Assembly: GCA_016718405.1 (NCBI GenBank)
Contig: JADKDJ010000034.1
Span: forward strand, 62,001-126,000
DNA length: 64,000 nt
Reading direction: 5' to 3'
From: Candidatus Rhodoferax odensensis
GTDB taxonomy: Bacteria; Pseudomonadota; Gammaproteobacteria; Burkholderiales; Burkholderiaceae_C
The notes below the pieces were generated by a model. That model ran no database searches and was not told the origin of the DNA. It was given only the letters and a program-made list of their open reading frames with translations. A program made the position numbers and the translations under genes. Shown here piece after piece: positions 1 through 8,943 of this stretch. Position 1 is the first letter of the stretch, and the number at the start of each line of letters is the position of its first letter.

Positions 1-1014
1 CGTGGCCACACCATCAGTGATGGCGCCCTCGGCCACCACGACCCCGACCGCATCTCCCCCCTGAACTGGCTTCTGGCGACGCAGATAGTCTTCAAATCCG
101 ACTTGCCGAAAGCTCTTGCCGTCGTCGTCCTTGACGCCTTGTTCGATCAGCAGCCGACGTATGTCATCGCGCGTCTTCAAAGCATCGACCAGTTTGCCCG
201 ACAGTGCCAGCTTCGCAGTATCGCCACCGACGGCCTTGAGTGACTCCGGCACTTGATCAATACCCTGCATGATGCTGCCGGCGCCCAACTTGCGCGCGCG
301 CTCCACCGCATCGGTATAGGTCTTCCACAAGCCGTTGTAGAGGTACGCGTCGGCCTCGGCGGCAGCGCTGGACGGCTCGTTGGCGATGTACGGCTCGGCG
401 AAACTCTTGAAGGTGCCAACACGAATCACGTGCGCCGTGACGCCCAGTTTGTTGAGGGCATCGAGGTAGTAGTTGCGGTAGCCACCGAAGCCTTCGAGCA
501 ACACCGCACCCATTGGATCAAGGAACACCTTGCTCGCGTGTGCCGCAAGAAAGTACTGGCGCTGGTCAAAGCCAGCCCCCCAAGCCAACACCGGCTTGCC
601 GCTGGCCTTGAAACGCTCCAGGCCCGCAGCGACCTCTCGCAAGGTAGCCAGACCAGCGGCACCCAGCTCGTCAGGCACCAGCAATATGCGGCCAATCTTG
701 GGGTCGGCAGCGGCAGCGTCCAAAACCAGCAGGACGTCACGCAGGCGGGTCGCGCTACTGTTCTCACCGCGCAACTGCGCCATCAAACTGCCACCGGCGC
801 TGCCGGACTTCTGCTCGACCAAGGGCCCCTTGAGATCGAGCACCAGCGTCGTGTTGTCCTGCAGGGCACTGGGCCGCCCGGCCAAGAACGCGGCGAACAG
901 GATCGCGACCACGGCAAGCAGCAGCAGATTCAACAACACCCGGCGCCCCAGGTCCAATAGACGCCAAAAAAATCGAAAGATACGCGCTGGCCAGCGCAGA
1001 AACACCACGGTCAT
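1..1014 (-). CDS. sppA: signal peptide peptidase SppA (S49 family), C-terminus cut by window edge
   Basis: The reading frame runs 338 codons from an ATG at 1014 off the left edge without a stop. SppA is a membrane-anchored serine/lysine protease that degrades cleaved signal peptides on the periplasmic face. Residues about 26-46 form one hydrophobic anchor (NLLLLAVVAILFAAFLAG). The N-terminal S49 domain follows, and GTFKSFAEP near residue 203 carries the Lys that serves as general base in the double-domain (67-kDa) SppA type. The start of the second domain (VGVVVAEGAITDG) is visible just before the edge; the nucleophilic Ser would lie outside the window. It is the last visible gene of a leftward series, but a 127-bp gap separates it from the glycan cluster upstream, so it may have its own promoter. 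Confidence 0.9.
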   Translation of the reverse strand, partial: MTVVFLRWPARIFRFFWRLLDLGRRVLLNLLLLAVVAILFAAFLAGRPSALQDNTTLVLDLKGPLVEQKSGSAGGSLMAQLRGENSSATRLRDVLLVLDAAAADPKIGRILLVPDELGAAGLATLREVAAGLERFKASGKPVLAWGAGFDQRQYFLAAHASKVFLDPMGAVLLEGFGGYRNYYLDALNKLGVTAHVIRVGTFKSFAEPYIANEPSSAAAEADAYLYNGLWKTYTDAVERARKLGAGSIMQGIDQVPESLKAVGGDTAKLALSGKLVDALKTRDDIRRLLIEQGVKDDDGKSFRQVGFEDYLRRQKPVQGGDAVGVVVAEGAITDGVAT

Positions 1015-1141
1015 GACACCACCCCTATGCGGCGCGGGTCGCGCCGAGGGCATTCTAGATCGGGGCACTGGGCAGCATGTCGCTCGTGCGAAAGCACCAA
1101 GTTGCGGGGGAGGTCTACATGACTCGCTGGAGAAACTTCGA

Positions 1142-2953
1142 TCACTCCGAACCTGCAGCGTCTATGGCGCGCTTGTCACGCCCGTCCCGCCGCGCGGGCC
1201 ACGCCAGCAACACTCCCATCGCCGAGAACAAGACCAGCAGTGGCTGCACTGGCGCGAGATAGCGAAGATCGTTTGCGGCGGGCCAGGCGGTCACGTGGAT
1301 CAAGGCCAACAAAGCCAGTCTCCCCAGCACCAGAACGAGCAACAAGCCGCCGACGAGCCACAAACGACGCTGCGGTTCTACCCATCGACGCTGTGGCCAA
1401 GGCGATGCGCGAAGCCAAGCCAAAACCGCCACCAGCGCGAACCAGGGTAGTGCATATCGATAGGCCACTGTCAACCATGCGATGGCTGGCACGGACATGG
1501 GACTCGACCGGGATACCGCCAAACGGTCGTGCAAGAAGGACTCAGCCTCGGCCAGTGCAGCGGGCTCGCCGAGGTGTGGCAGAACGCCGTCCGCTGCGTG
1601 CCCCGGCATCGACACGAGCTGCTCCATCGCATACGCGAGACTGGTCCAAAAGGGAGACCAATCTCGCCACTGCAGCGCCGGCCTAAGCGTGTCGCGGCGC
1701 GCCTGGCACTGCAGCCGCCCTTGGTCGCAGGCGGCGTTGACCTCATCCGCCAATCGCTGGTAGAAACGATTGGCGTCCGCGGCGCTGCCATGCTGGCCGC
1801 TGGCAACGACGGCTTCACGCAACATCCAGACAAACCATCCGCCACCGGACTCACGTTCCATTGCACCCGACAGAAACGCCTGGGCATTGTGTGCGCCGCC
1901 AAAGAACAAGTCGATCTGGCGGCGAAACAACTCGTCACGGCCCGCACGGTCCTGCAGGAAGGCGGCGCCGCCGGTATTGCCCGCTGGCACCGCGACTTGC
2001 AGGCGCCGACTCAACCAATTACGCACCGATGGGTCGGCGTCCATCAACCGACCCAACAGTTTGGCGCTGGGCCCGAGCCAGATGTCTCCCAGGGGGCCCT
2101 GCAGGTGGTTGTGCACCAGCGCAAACGACGGACTGACCGCTGCAATGCGCGACCACGTCTCGCGCGGCACCGGCACTTGGCGTGGGGCCGCAGCGTGGTC
2201 CACCCGGGTCAGCGCACCATACGCGGAAACAAACGGCCGACTGGTGAACTCCGACACCGAGAACACCCCGTAATGGTGGCGATTCAGGCTTGCCACGACC
2301 AACAGTGGCAACAGCGCGAACAAGCAGGTGAATCCGTAGACGCCACACAGCGGGCGCCACGCCAGCGCACCGCGCCGATGCTGCTCTAACCCCCACAGTA
2401 CCAGCGCAATCGCCATAGGCGAGAGCCAAATCCATTCCTCCCGAGTCAACACAAACAGCGCGGAGCACAAACCCAGCGCCGCCGCCCAACACCAGGGGCC
2501 GATAGACGTGTCGGTCCGGTCCATTCGCGCCGCCAAACCCAACCCGCAAGCCGTCACCAGCAGCGTGAGCGCGGGGTAGATCAACTCCCGCATCACGGCA
2601 AAGTCGCTCAGTGCAGCCGGGCACGCCAACAGGGCGGCGAAAATCAGCACACGTTGGCGCGCGCCAGCGATCCACGGTCGCAATGCGACAAAGATCGCGC
2701 TACACGCTGCCCCGTAGGTCAGCGACGCCGCGGTCGCCACCGGCAACTGCAAACCATGCACGGCTGCCAGCCACAGCGGAAAGCCGGGCCCTTTCACCAA
2801 CGTCGTCGCCGTGTAGGGGCCGAGCCAGGCGCCCTGGGTCAGGTACTGAGCCAGCCGCAGAAATAGTGCGTCGTCGTACGCCCCCCCCGTGTTCATGCGC
2901 AAGCGCACGGCAGAAAACCGATGGGGCGTGGGCGCCCACCACCCCAACACCAT
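1142..2953 (-). CDS. polytopic membrane protein, GT-C glycosyltransferase-like
   Basis: The 603-residue protein is hydrophobic, with roughly nine to ten membrane segments and a large non-membrane part near residues 240-470. Close to the N-terminus is an acidic YDDALF motif followed by KGPGFPLWLA. Acidic residues in the first external loop are typical of GT-C enzymes, which use lipid-linked sugars as donors. No family was assigned with certainty. The gene follows a GtrA-like flippase, a methyltransferase and a GT2 enzyme in one tight leftward unit, so a role in decorating a surface glycan or lipid with a sugar is inferred. Two starts are possible: ATG 2953 (used here, overlapping the upstream gene by 61 bp) or ATG 2896, which would give a neat ATGA overlap. 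The usual first membrane helix before the acidic loop is not obvious with either start. Confidence 0.6.
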   Translation of the reverse strand: MVLGWWAPTPHRFSAVRLRMNTGGAYDDALFLRLAQYLTQGAWLGPYTATTLVKGPGFPLWLAAVHGLQLPVATAASLTYGAACSAIFVALRPWIAGARQRVLIFAALLACPAALSDFAVMRELIYPALTLLVTACGLGLAARMDRTDTSIGPWCWAAALGLCSALFVLTREEWIWLSPMAIALVLWGLEQHRRGALAWRPLCGVYGFTCLFALLPLLVVASLNRHHYGVFSVSEFTSRPFVSAYGALTRVDHAAAPRQVPVPRETWSRIAAVSPSFALVHNHLQGPLGDIWLGPSAKLLGRLMDADPSVRNWLSRRLQVAVPAGNTGGAAFLQDRAGRDELFRRQIDLFFGGAHNAQAFLSGAMERESGGGWFVWMLREAVVASGQHGSAADANRFYQRLADEVNAACDQGRLQCQARRDTLRPALQWRDWSPFWTSLAYAMEQLVSMPGHAADGVLPHLGEPAALAEAESFLHDRLAVSRSSPMSVPAIAWLTVAYRYALPWFALVAVLAWLRASPWPQRRWVEPQRRLWLVGGLLLVLVLGRLALLALIHVTAWPAANDLRYLAPVQPLLVLFSAMGVLLAWPARRDGRDKRAIDAAGSE

Positions 2954-3405
2954 GGGCCATCCCCAGCGCCCCCTCTGGCTGCGGGCTGCGCCGGCTGGCC
3001 AAACACCAAGCCTCGCCCCAGCAGGAACGACACCGGCGCCACCAGCAGCGCTGCGGATGCGAAAGCCAATGGGGCGGCCAGCATCGGCAGTTTTCGCTCA
3101 ATCAAGAGCCCATAACGCAGCGCATACGCCAACAGTGCAGTCAGCACAGCCGACAGCAACGCCACCGAAAAGAACGCACGCAAGCCTTGCCCACTCGGCC
3201 GATGACCCAACGCGCCAAACGTGAGGCGCCCCTGTGCCCAGTAACTCAATAACACGCCAACGCCATAGGCCAGGATCATGGACCATGCATAGTGCCCAGG
3301 CAGGCTCGACATCATGGCGCCCAGGCCCTCTCTGAGGCCTACCGTGACGGCACCGATCACCGTCGCCACGGCCAGGTATCGGCCAAAGGCGCGCAATTCA
3401 GACAC
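2893..3405 (-). CDS. GtrA-like membrane protein (lipid-linked sugar flippase family)
   Basis: About 170 residues from a GTG start (VSELRAFGRYL), which overlaps the upstream methyltransferase stop by 8 bp. Four hydrophobic segments with the GtrA layout are visible (RYLAVATVIGAVTVGL, MILAYGVGVLLSYW, FFSVALLSAVLTALLAYAL, LAAPLAFASAALLVAPVSFLLG). GtrA proteins are thought to flip undecaprenyl-phosphate-linked sugars across the inner membrane. A longer TTG start at 3438 exists but would lie inside the preceding gene. The last 30 residues are Gly/Pro/Trp-rich and do not look like family sequence; they overlap the start of the next gene, so the frame here may have been extended by a small indel. Confidence 0.75.
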   Translation of the reverse strand: MSELRAFGRYLAVATVIGAVTVGLREGLGAMMSSLPGHYAWSMILAYGVGVLLSYWAQGRLTFGALGHRPSGQGLRAFFSVALLSAVLTALLAYALRYGLLIERKLPMLAAPLAFASAALLVAPVSFLLGRGLVFGQPAQPAARGGAGDGPWCWGGGRPRPIGFLPCACA

Positions 3406-4063
3406 GCCCGTGCGCCACCAAATTGGAGGTCCAGCCAAACAGGCGGACCGACTCGATAGTCGGCTGGCGCGCCAGAGGAAACAAGCGCCGCAAGCGACTC
3501 GCCGACAACAAGTTGAGGTTGTCCGTGCTGGCCCAAAAGGCCTTGCCCATGCGCCGCAACAGGCGTTGGTGCCAAGCCTGCGGCAACCAATGCAGCAGGG
3601 GCAGCAACGTGTGGAACTCTAGCGGAAACCAGCGGTTCGGTGTCGTCAGGTAGTACGCCTTGCCCACCCGCATGACTTCGGCAACGAAGCAACGCTGCTG
3701 CTCCTCGTCGCCCACGTGTTCGAGCACAGCCGAGCAGAACACGAGGTCAAATGACGCGTCGTCAAAAGGCAGCGGACCGGGCAGTATGCGCACCAGTGAG
3801 ACCAGCGGGAACCGTTGCCGCAACGGCGCCACGTCTTCAATGCTGGCGGCCATCACGGCTGCGGGAAACGGGTAACGCTGCTCAAAGTGATTCGACTCGG
3901 GCAATGTCAAGTCGGGCGTTACACCCAAATCGAGCACCTTGGTGCCGGGCCCGGGCTGATAGAGGCTCAAGAAGCGCTGCAGCATCCTTTCGCGGGCGCG
4001 CCACGCAAAGTGACTACGCAGGCGTGCGAGCGGATGACCGAGGGAGAAATAGTCAATCGCCAT
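3398..4063 (-). CDS. SAM-dependent class I methyltransferase
   Basis: 221 residues from ATG 4063, which sits 2 bp after the stop of the GT2 gene and implies translational coupling. The S-adenosylmethionine motif I is KVLDLGVTPDLT near residues 41-52, and the later LVFCSAVLEHVGDEE stretch matches motif IV of Methyltransf_11/25-type enzymes. The acceptor is unknown. Its place between a lipid-sugar synthase and a flippase suggests methylation of a sugar, a polyprenyl carrier or a related metabolite. The frame can be extended upstream to 4588, but that extension lies wholly inside the GT2 gene and is not credible. Confidence 0.8.
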   Translation of the reverse strand: MAIDYFSLGHPLARLRSHFAWRARERMLQRFLSLYQPGPGTKVLDLGVTPDLTLPESNHFEQRYPFPAAVMAASIEDVAPLRQRFPLVSLVRILPGPLPFDDASFDLVFCSAVLEHVGDEEQQRCFVAEVMRVGKAYYLTTPNRWFPLEFHTLLPLLHWLPQAWHQRLLRRMGKAFWASTDNLNLLSASRLRRLFPLARQPTIESVRLFGWTSNLVAHGRV

Positions 4064-4065
4064 CG

Positions 4066-5217
4066 TCAAGTCGATGGTCGATGGCCCAATTGCAGGACCG
4101 CCAGAAAGAACCCCGACAACGCGATTTGCATGCCAACCAGAATCGCGGTGGCCGATGGGATCACGACCCGCATCGTGGTGTCGGGTCCGAGTGGGCCAAA
4201 ACCGGTGGTCCCCCACTGAATAAACGCGTGGACAGCCCCACACAAACCCGCCGCAGCCAAGATCAGCCCACCGATCAGCGCGCGCTCCAACGTTGCCTGC
4301 CGAGTCAACCAAGCGATGCGTGGGTCGCCTGGCAACAGACCTGACTGAATGGCGAACACCTTTGCAAACACGGCGAAGCTGGCGGCTTGCACGCCCAATA
4401 CGGTGGACACGCCGGCAAACAGCAAGGTGTGAATGCCCAACACCACGTTTCCGAAGTGGCGTTGCTGCGGCACCAGGCAGATCAGCCCAATGACACCAGA
4501 AAGGACCAGCATCAACCCGGGATACAAGAACAGCCATCGCGGCGAAAGCAGCAGCAACAAGCGCAAGTGCCGCCAGCCGTCTCGCCAACTGCGCAGGTGG
4601 GGCGGCCGGTTACGGCCGTCCGGCGACAGCGTGGTCGGGACCTCGACCACTTTCAAACCATGAACCGTGGCTTGAACGACCATCTCGCTCGCGAACTCCA
4701 TGCCTGGGGCGCGCAGTCCCAGTGACATGATGGCGTCTCGCTCGAAGCCACGCAAACCACAATGGAAGTCACGAATGGCGCTGGGAAAGAACAGGTGACC
4801 AATACCGCTGAGCACCGGGTTGCCCAGGTAACGGTGCAGCGGCGGCATCGCGCCATCGGCGATGCCGCCGCGGAACCGGTTGCCCATGACAAGATGGGCG
4901 CCGCTTCCAAGCTTCTCGACGAACTCGTCCAGGCGCGAAAAGTCATAGCTGTCATCGGCGTCGCCCATGATGACGAAGCGCCCGCGCGCCGCGGCGATGC
5001 CGCCGATCAGCGCGGCGCCGTAGCCTCGCGTCGCAATGTCGACCACCCTGGCGCCGTGCGAACGGGCCAGCGCCTGCGAGCCATCGTCACTTCCGTTGTC
5101 GGCGATCAGCACCTCGCCGTCAATGCCTGCCCGCTGCAGGAAACGCTGCGCTTTGGCGATGCAGACCGCCAGCGTCTGCGCCTCGTTCAGGCAAGGCATA
5201 AGGATGGTCAACTCCAT
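4066..5217 (-). CDS. GT2 family glycosyltransferase with C-terminal membrane domain (DPM synthase/GtrB-like)
   Basis: 383 residues from ATG 5217 (MELTILMPCLNE), preceded by an AGGTGAG ribosome site. Residues 1-220 are a GT-A domain with NEAQTL, the ADNGSDDGS nucleotide loop and the metal-binding GDADDSYD motif. The family, close to dolichol-phosphate mannose synthase and GtrB, moves a sugar from a nucleotide donor to a polyprenyl phosphate. Four hydrophobic segments follow (from LLLLLSPRWLFLYPG to the C-terminus), more than the two of classical GtrB. It leads a coupled unit with a methyltransferase, a GtrA protein and a GT-C-like protein, the same three enzyme types that make up gtr glycan-modification modules. 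A longer TTG start at 5232 was rejected because it would remove the ribosome site. Confidence 0.85.
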   Translation of the reverse strand: MELTILMPCLNEAQTLAVCIAKAQRFLQRAGIDGEVLIADNGSDDGSQALARSHGARVVDIATRGYGAALIGGIAAARGRFVIMGDADDSYDFSRLDEFVEKLGSGAHLVMGNRFRGGIADGAMPPLHRYLGNPVLSGIGHLFFPSAIRDFHCGLRGFERDAIMSLGLRAPGMEFASEMVVQATVHGLKVVEVPTTLSPDGRNRPPHLRSWRDGWRHLRLLLLLSPRWLFLYPGLMLVLSGVIGLICLVPQQRHFGNVVLGIHTLLFAGVSTVLGVQAASFAVFAKVFAIQSGLLPGDPRIAWLTRQATLERALIGGLILAAAGLCGAVHAFIQWGTTGFGPLGPDTTMRVVIPSATAILVGMQIALSGFFLAVLQLGHRPST

Positions 5218-5222
5218 CTGAC

Positions 5223-6096
5223 TCACCTGCAAGCGGCCATCAGTCGCACAACCCAGCGGACGGCAGGCGGACTTGTCGACCGCGCCCTTCGAAGCATTGA
5301 ACCTGCAGGCGATGCGTCACCGGGAGACCCAAAGTTATCGGTCAACACCGGATGCAAACGACGCAATAACCCGCCGCTGCGGGCCCCCAGACACTGGGCC
5401 ACCGTGCCCAGATCGAACAGGTCCGGACGGATGTTGGGGGCCAAGAAGAGAGCTGGCCGTCCTTGACGTAGGAAGCGGTCTTGGCGTAGTAGCCAAGAGT
5501 AGCCACTGATGGCGCCGAGGCCGGGCTGGCGAGGTAGCCCGGAAAAGCCGCCTTCAAGGTAGTTGAAAATGCGGTCAAGCTGCTCTGGACCGCGGGCAGC
5601 TCGATGCCCGACCGAACACCGTGAAGCCACCGTTCTGGTTATCCAGATTCGCGGCGTTGTCGGCCAGATTGACAAACCACTCGCTGGTCGCGCTGTTGGG
5701 ATCGCCACCCAGCTTGGCCATCGCGACAGTGCCGCGCAGATTGGAGCGCGCAGCACTGAATTCGTTGACCACCGGCGGCGCTGCAGGCACCTTGACCGGT
5801 TGGCCGCCCGCGCCGTCGGTCCAGGTGTAGCCGCCCCCTTGCACCACGAAGTTCCGAATGCTACGGTGAAAAAAAGTGTTGTTGTAGGCACCGCTGCGCA
5901 CGTAGCTCAAGTAGTTTGCCACTGTGGCCGGTGCTGCCGTGTCAAATAGCTCAATATCAACCGGGCCCAAAGCGGTGGGCACCCGCACCATGGTTGCCAG
6001 CGCTGCAGGGGCCGCCAGCAGCAAGCTGGCGCAGCAATGACGGCCGACGGGCGAGCAATCCGAGCTGCGGCCTTGCAAACACACAAGTTTTCTCAC
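5223..6096 (-). pseudogene. secreted cyclophilin-type peptidyl-prolyl isomerase, broken by frameshifts and an internal deletion
   Basis: From a GTG at 6096 the frame gives a signal-like N-terminus (CCASLLLAAPAALA) and a cyclophilin domain: GPVDIELFDTAAPATVANYL, FFHRSIRNFVVQGGG, and NLRGTVAMAKLGGDPNSATSEWFVNL. After NGGFTVFGR the frame is lost and stops at 5575. The rest of the gene is readable only by changing frame: DRIFNYLE in one frame, AAFPGYLASP through SYVKDGQ in a second, then LFLAPNIRPDLFDLGTVAQ back in the first, with shifts near 5608, 5551 and 5450. The roughly 40 residues that normally finish a cyclophilin between VFGR and the C-terminal domain are missing, so sequencing error alone does not explain it. 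The C-terminal pieces match a domain also present in the RCC1 lipoprotein at 33-35 kb. Confidence 0.7.
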
Positions 6097-6266
6097 AAAG
6101 GCAAGGGACGACCAGAAGGCGCGCCGCCATCCTGCCAGGGGACACTTCGGGCATTGCTGCGGACTCAGGGAAAACCCGTTACAGCGTCGCGTGCCCAACT
6201 GGTTACAGTTCCACGACCTCTACAGCCGCAGGCAAGCGCGCTTCGCAACTTTCTGGAGACACCCAA

Positions 6267-7943
6267 TTGAACAAATCCCTGATCACCCTGCTCGGCGCTG
6301 TCGCGCTGGCCTTGCCCATGCTGGCGCAGTCACAAGCTGCCAAAGACACGCTGGTCATCGGCATGTCGCAGTACCCCCCCAGCCTGCACCCCGGCATTGA
6401 CCCCACCGTGGCCAAGACCTACGGCATGCGTTTCGCCTACCGCCCCATCGCAACTTACAACGATGACCGGCAAATGCAGTGCTTTTTGTGTACCGAGGTC
6501 CCCACGGTAGCCAATGGTCGCGCCAAGCTGGTCGACCTGGGTGGCGGCAAGAAAGGGCTGACGGTCAAGTTCACCCTGCTGCCGCAGGCCAAGTGGGGCG
6601 ACGGTACACCGATCACCACCAAGGATGTGGCCTTCACCTGGTCGGTTGGCAGCAAACCGGAGAGCGGCTTTGCGCGCCCCGCGTTGTTTCAGAAGATCAC
6701 CAAAGTGGAGGTGATCGACGACAAGAACTACGTGCTGCACATGAACAAGGCCGAGTACGACTTTGCCGACATGTTCGACTTTGCGCTGTTGCCAGCGCAT
6801 CTGGAAGAGCCGGTGGTCAAGGGCCTGAGCACACCTGCCGACTACAACAAGCACACCAACTACAGCCGCAATCCGACGGTCGCCGGTCTGTGGAATGGCC
6901 CATACAAGCTGACCCAGTTGCAATCGGGCGCGTTCATGGTGTTTGAGCCCAATCCGCATTGGTGGGGGCAGAAACCCCATTTCAAGCGCGTGACGCTCAA
7001 GACGATCGAGAACACCGCCACATTGGAGGCCAATTTGCGATCGGGCGACGTGGACTTCATCTCGGGCGTGCTGGGTCTGTCGATGGACCAGGGTCTGGCG
7101 ATGTCCAAAGAGCCGGCGATGCAGCAGAAATATCACTTCGAGTTTCCGTTGGGCCTGGTCTACGAGCACATCGACACCAACCGCAGCAATCCGCTCCTTG
7201 CTGACAAGCGCGTGCGACAAGCGCTGCTGCTGGGCATCGACCGCGAGACACTGGTCAAGCAGTTGGTGGATGGCAAGTTCCCGGTCGCCCATAGCTGGGT
7301 CAACCCGATGGACGCCGGCTACGACCCCAACGTCACCAAGTACCCCTTTGACCAGGCCAAGGCCAAGGCGCTGCTGGACCAAGCCGGCTTCAAACCGGGC
7401 GCCGATGGCATCCGCGCTAACGCCGCCGGGCAGCGCCTGTCACTCGAATACATGACCACCGCTGGCAACAAGTTGCGCGAGCTGATTCAGCAAGTGCTGC
7501 AAAACCAGTGGAAGCAAATTGGCGTCGAGGCGGTGATCAAGAACGTGCCGGCACGCACTTACTTTGGCGAGACATTGAAGAAGCAGCAGTTCACGGCGCT
7601 GGCGGAGCTGGCCTGGAGCTCCAACCCCGAAGAGCCCCCGACCAACACGCTGGCCAGCTCGGCCATACCCAACGCTGCGAACAACTATGGCGGCGCCAAC
7701 TACTCCCAGTTCAGCGATCCAACCATGGACCGCTTGATTGGCGAGGTGCAGCGCGAACTCGACCCCGCCAAACGCAAACCGCTGTGGGCGCAGATGCAGA
7801 AAATCTACACCGAAGAACTGCCGGTGCTACCGCTGTTCTTCCGCACCGATGTCTACGTGGTTCCCAAGTGGCTGACCGGCGTGGTGCGCCCCGGCAAGTT
7901 GCCATCGAATTACTACGGACAGGAAACCTGGGGCGTTCGCTAA
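6267..7943 (+). CDS. ABC transporter substrate-binding protein, peptide/nickel family (SBP_bac_5)
   Basis: The start is TTG 6267, with GGAGA 7 bp upstream, because the protein then begins with a clean signal peptide (NKSLITLLGAVALALPMLAQSQA) and reaches 558 residues, normal for the family. The upstream frame continues to 5916 but runs through the neighbouring gene. Family features include the TPVDP-like opening (VIGMSQYPPSLHPGIDPT), LTVKFTLLPQAKWGDGTPITTKDVAFTW, and LADKRVRQALLLGIDRETLV. It is a periplasmic receptor for di- or oligopeptides or a similar ligand. The ligand cannot be read from sequence. It leads an operon with two ATPases and the permease gene, spaced by one base or overlapping. 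Confidence 0.9.
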   Translation: MNKSLITLLGAVALALPMLAQSQAAKDTLVIGMSQYPPSLHPGIDPTVAKTYGMRFAYRPIATYNDDRQMQCFLCTEVPTVANGRAKLVDLGGGKKGLTVKFTLLPQAKWGDGTPITTKDVAFTWSVGSKPESGFARPALFQKITKVEVIDDKNYVLHMNKAEYDFADMFDFALLPAHLEEPVVKGLSTPADYNKHTNYSRNPTVAGLWNGPYKLTQLQSGAFMVFEPNPHWWGQKPHFKRVTLKTIENTATLEANLRSGDVDFISGVLGLSMDQGLAMSKEPAMQQKYHFEFPLGLVYEHIDTNRSNPLLADKRVRQALLLGIDRETLVKQLVDGKFPVAHSWVNPMDAGYDPNVTKYPFDQAKAKALLDQAGFKPGADGIRANAAGQRLSLEYMTTAGNKLRELIQQVLQNQWKQIGVEAVIKNVPARTYFGETLKKQQFTALAELAWSSNPEEPPTNTLASSAIPNAANNYGGANYSQFSDPTMDRLIGEVQRELDPAKRKPLWAQMQKIYTEELPVLPLFFRTDVYVVPKWLTGVVRPGKLPSNYYGQETWGVR

Positions 7944-7944
7944 C

Positions 7945-8943
7945 GTGACCGTGCTGGCCACGGACGCGCCGGTCGCGGCCGAAACCGCGCTGCTGCGCGT
8001 TGAACATCTCTCGATCGGCTTCAAGACCGACAAGGGTCTGTTGCGCGCCGTTGACGACATGTCCTACCAGATTCGCCCCGGCAAGACCCTAGGCCTGGTG
8101 GGCGAAAGCGGTTGCGGCAAGTCCACCACTGCGCTGGCCTTGATGGGGCTGCTGCCGAGCAGCGCCGCGGTGACGGGAGCGGCGCATTTCCTGGATAAAG
8201 ACCTTTTCACCCAGAATGAGGCGCAGTGGCGTCGCGTGCGTGGCGACCGGATTGCCATGATCTTCCAGGAACCGATGACGGCGCTCAACCCCGTCATTCC
8301 GATCGGCGAGCAGATTGGCGAGACACTGCTGCTGCACCAGGGCCTGGCACCCAAGGTGGCGCGCGAGCGCGCGATCGACATGCTTGACGAAGTAGGCATC
8401 CCCTCCGCGCGCACCCGCGCCGATGCCTACCCGCACCAACTCTCGGGCGGCATGCGCCAACGCGCCATGATCGCCATGGCGCTGGCCTGTCGGCCCAGTC
8501 TGTTGATTGCCGATGAACCCACCACCGCGCTGGACGTGACCATACAGGCGCAGATTCTGGAGCTGATGCTGGAGTTGCAGGACCGCATTGGCATGGCGAT
8601 CCAGTTCATCAGCCACAACCTGGGCGTGGTGTCGGAGCTGGCCGACGACATCATCGTCATGTACGCCGGACGCATTGTCGAGCGCGCCCCGGCGGCTCGG
8701 CTGTTCGATCAGCCGCGCCACCCCTATTCCGTTGGCCTCATCCAGACCCTGCCCAATCTCGCGCGGCGCCAGGCCCGCCTGCCGGTCATCTCTGGCGGCA
8801 TGCCCAATCTAGCGGCGCCGGCGCCTGGCTGCCGTTTTGCCGACCGGTGCCCGCGTGTCGTGACACAGTGCCGCGAGCACGTGCCACCACTGGTTTCGAT
8901 GGGTCCCAACCATGACGTTGCGTGTTTCAGGGCGGACGCATGA
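7945..8943 (+). CDS. ABC transporter ATP-binding protein, DppD/OppD type
   Basis: 332 residues from GTG 7945, one base after the receptor gene's stop. Walker A is GESGCGKST, the signature is LSGGMRQRAMIAMAL, Walker B is LLIADEPTTALDVT and the switch His is FISHNLGVV. The C-terminal oligo_HPY segment (ARLFDQPRHPYSVGLIQTLPN) and the Cys-rich tail (CRFADRCPRVVTQCREHVPP) are the marks of DppD/OppD ATPases; that tail holds an iron-sulfur cluster in relatives. It pairs with the next gene to energise import through the downstream permeases. Confidence 0.92.
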   Translation: MTVLATDAPVAAETALLRVEHLSIGFKTDKGLLRAVDDMSYQIRPGKTLGLVGESGCGKSTTALALMGLLPSSAAVTGAAHFLDKDLFTQNEAQWRRVRGDRIAMIFQEPMTALNPVIPIGEQIGETLLLHQGLAPKVARERAIDMLDEVGIPSARTRADAYPHQLSGGMRQRAMIAMALACRPSLLIADEPTTALDVTIQAQILELMLELQDRIGMAIQFISHNLGVVSELADDIIVMYAGRIVERAPAARLFDQPRHPYSVGLIQTLPNLARRQARLPVISGGMPNLAAPAPGCRFADRCPRVVTQCREHVPPLVSMGPNHDVACFRADA

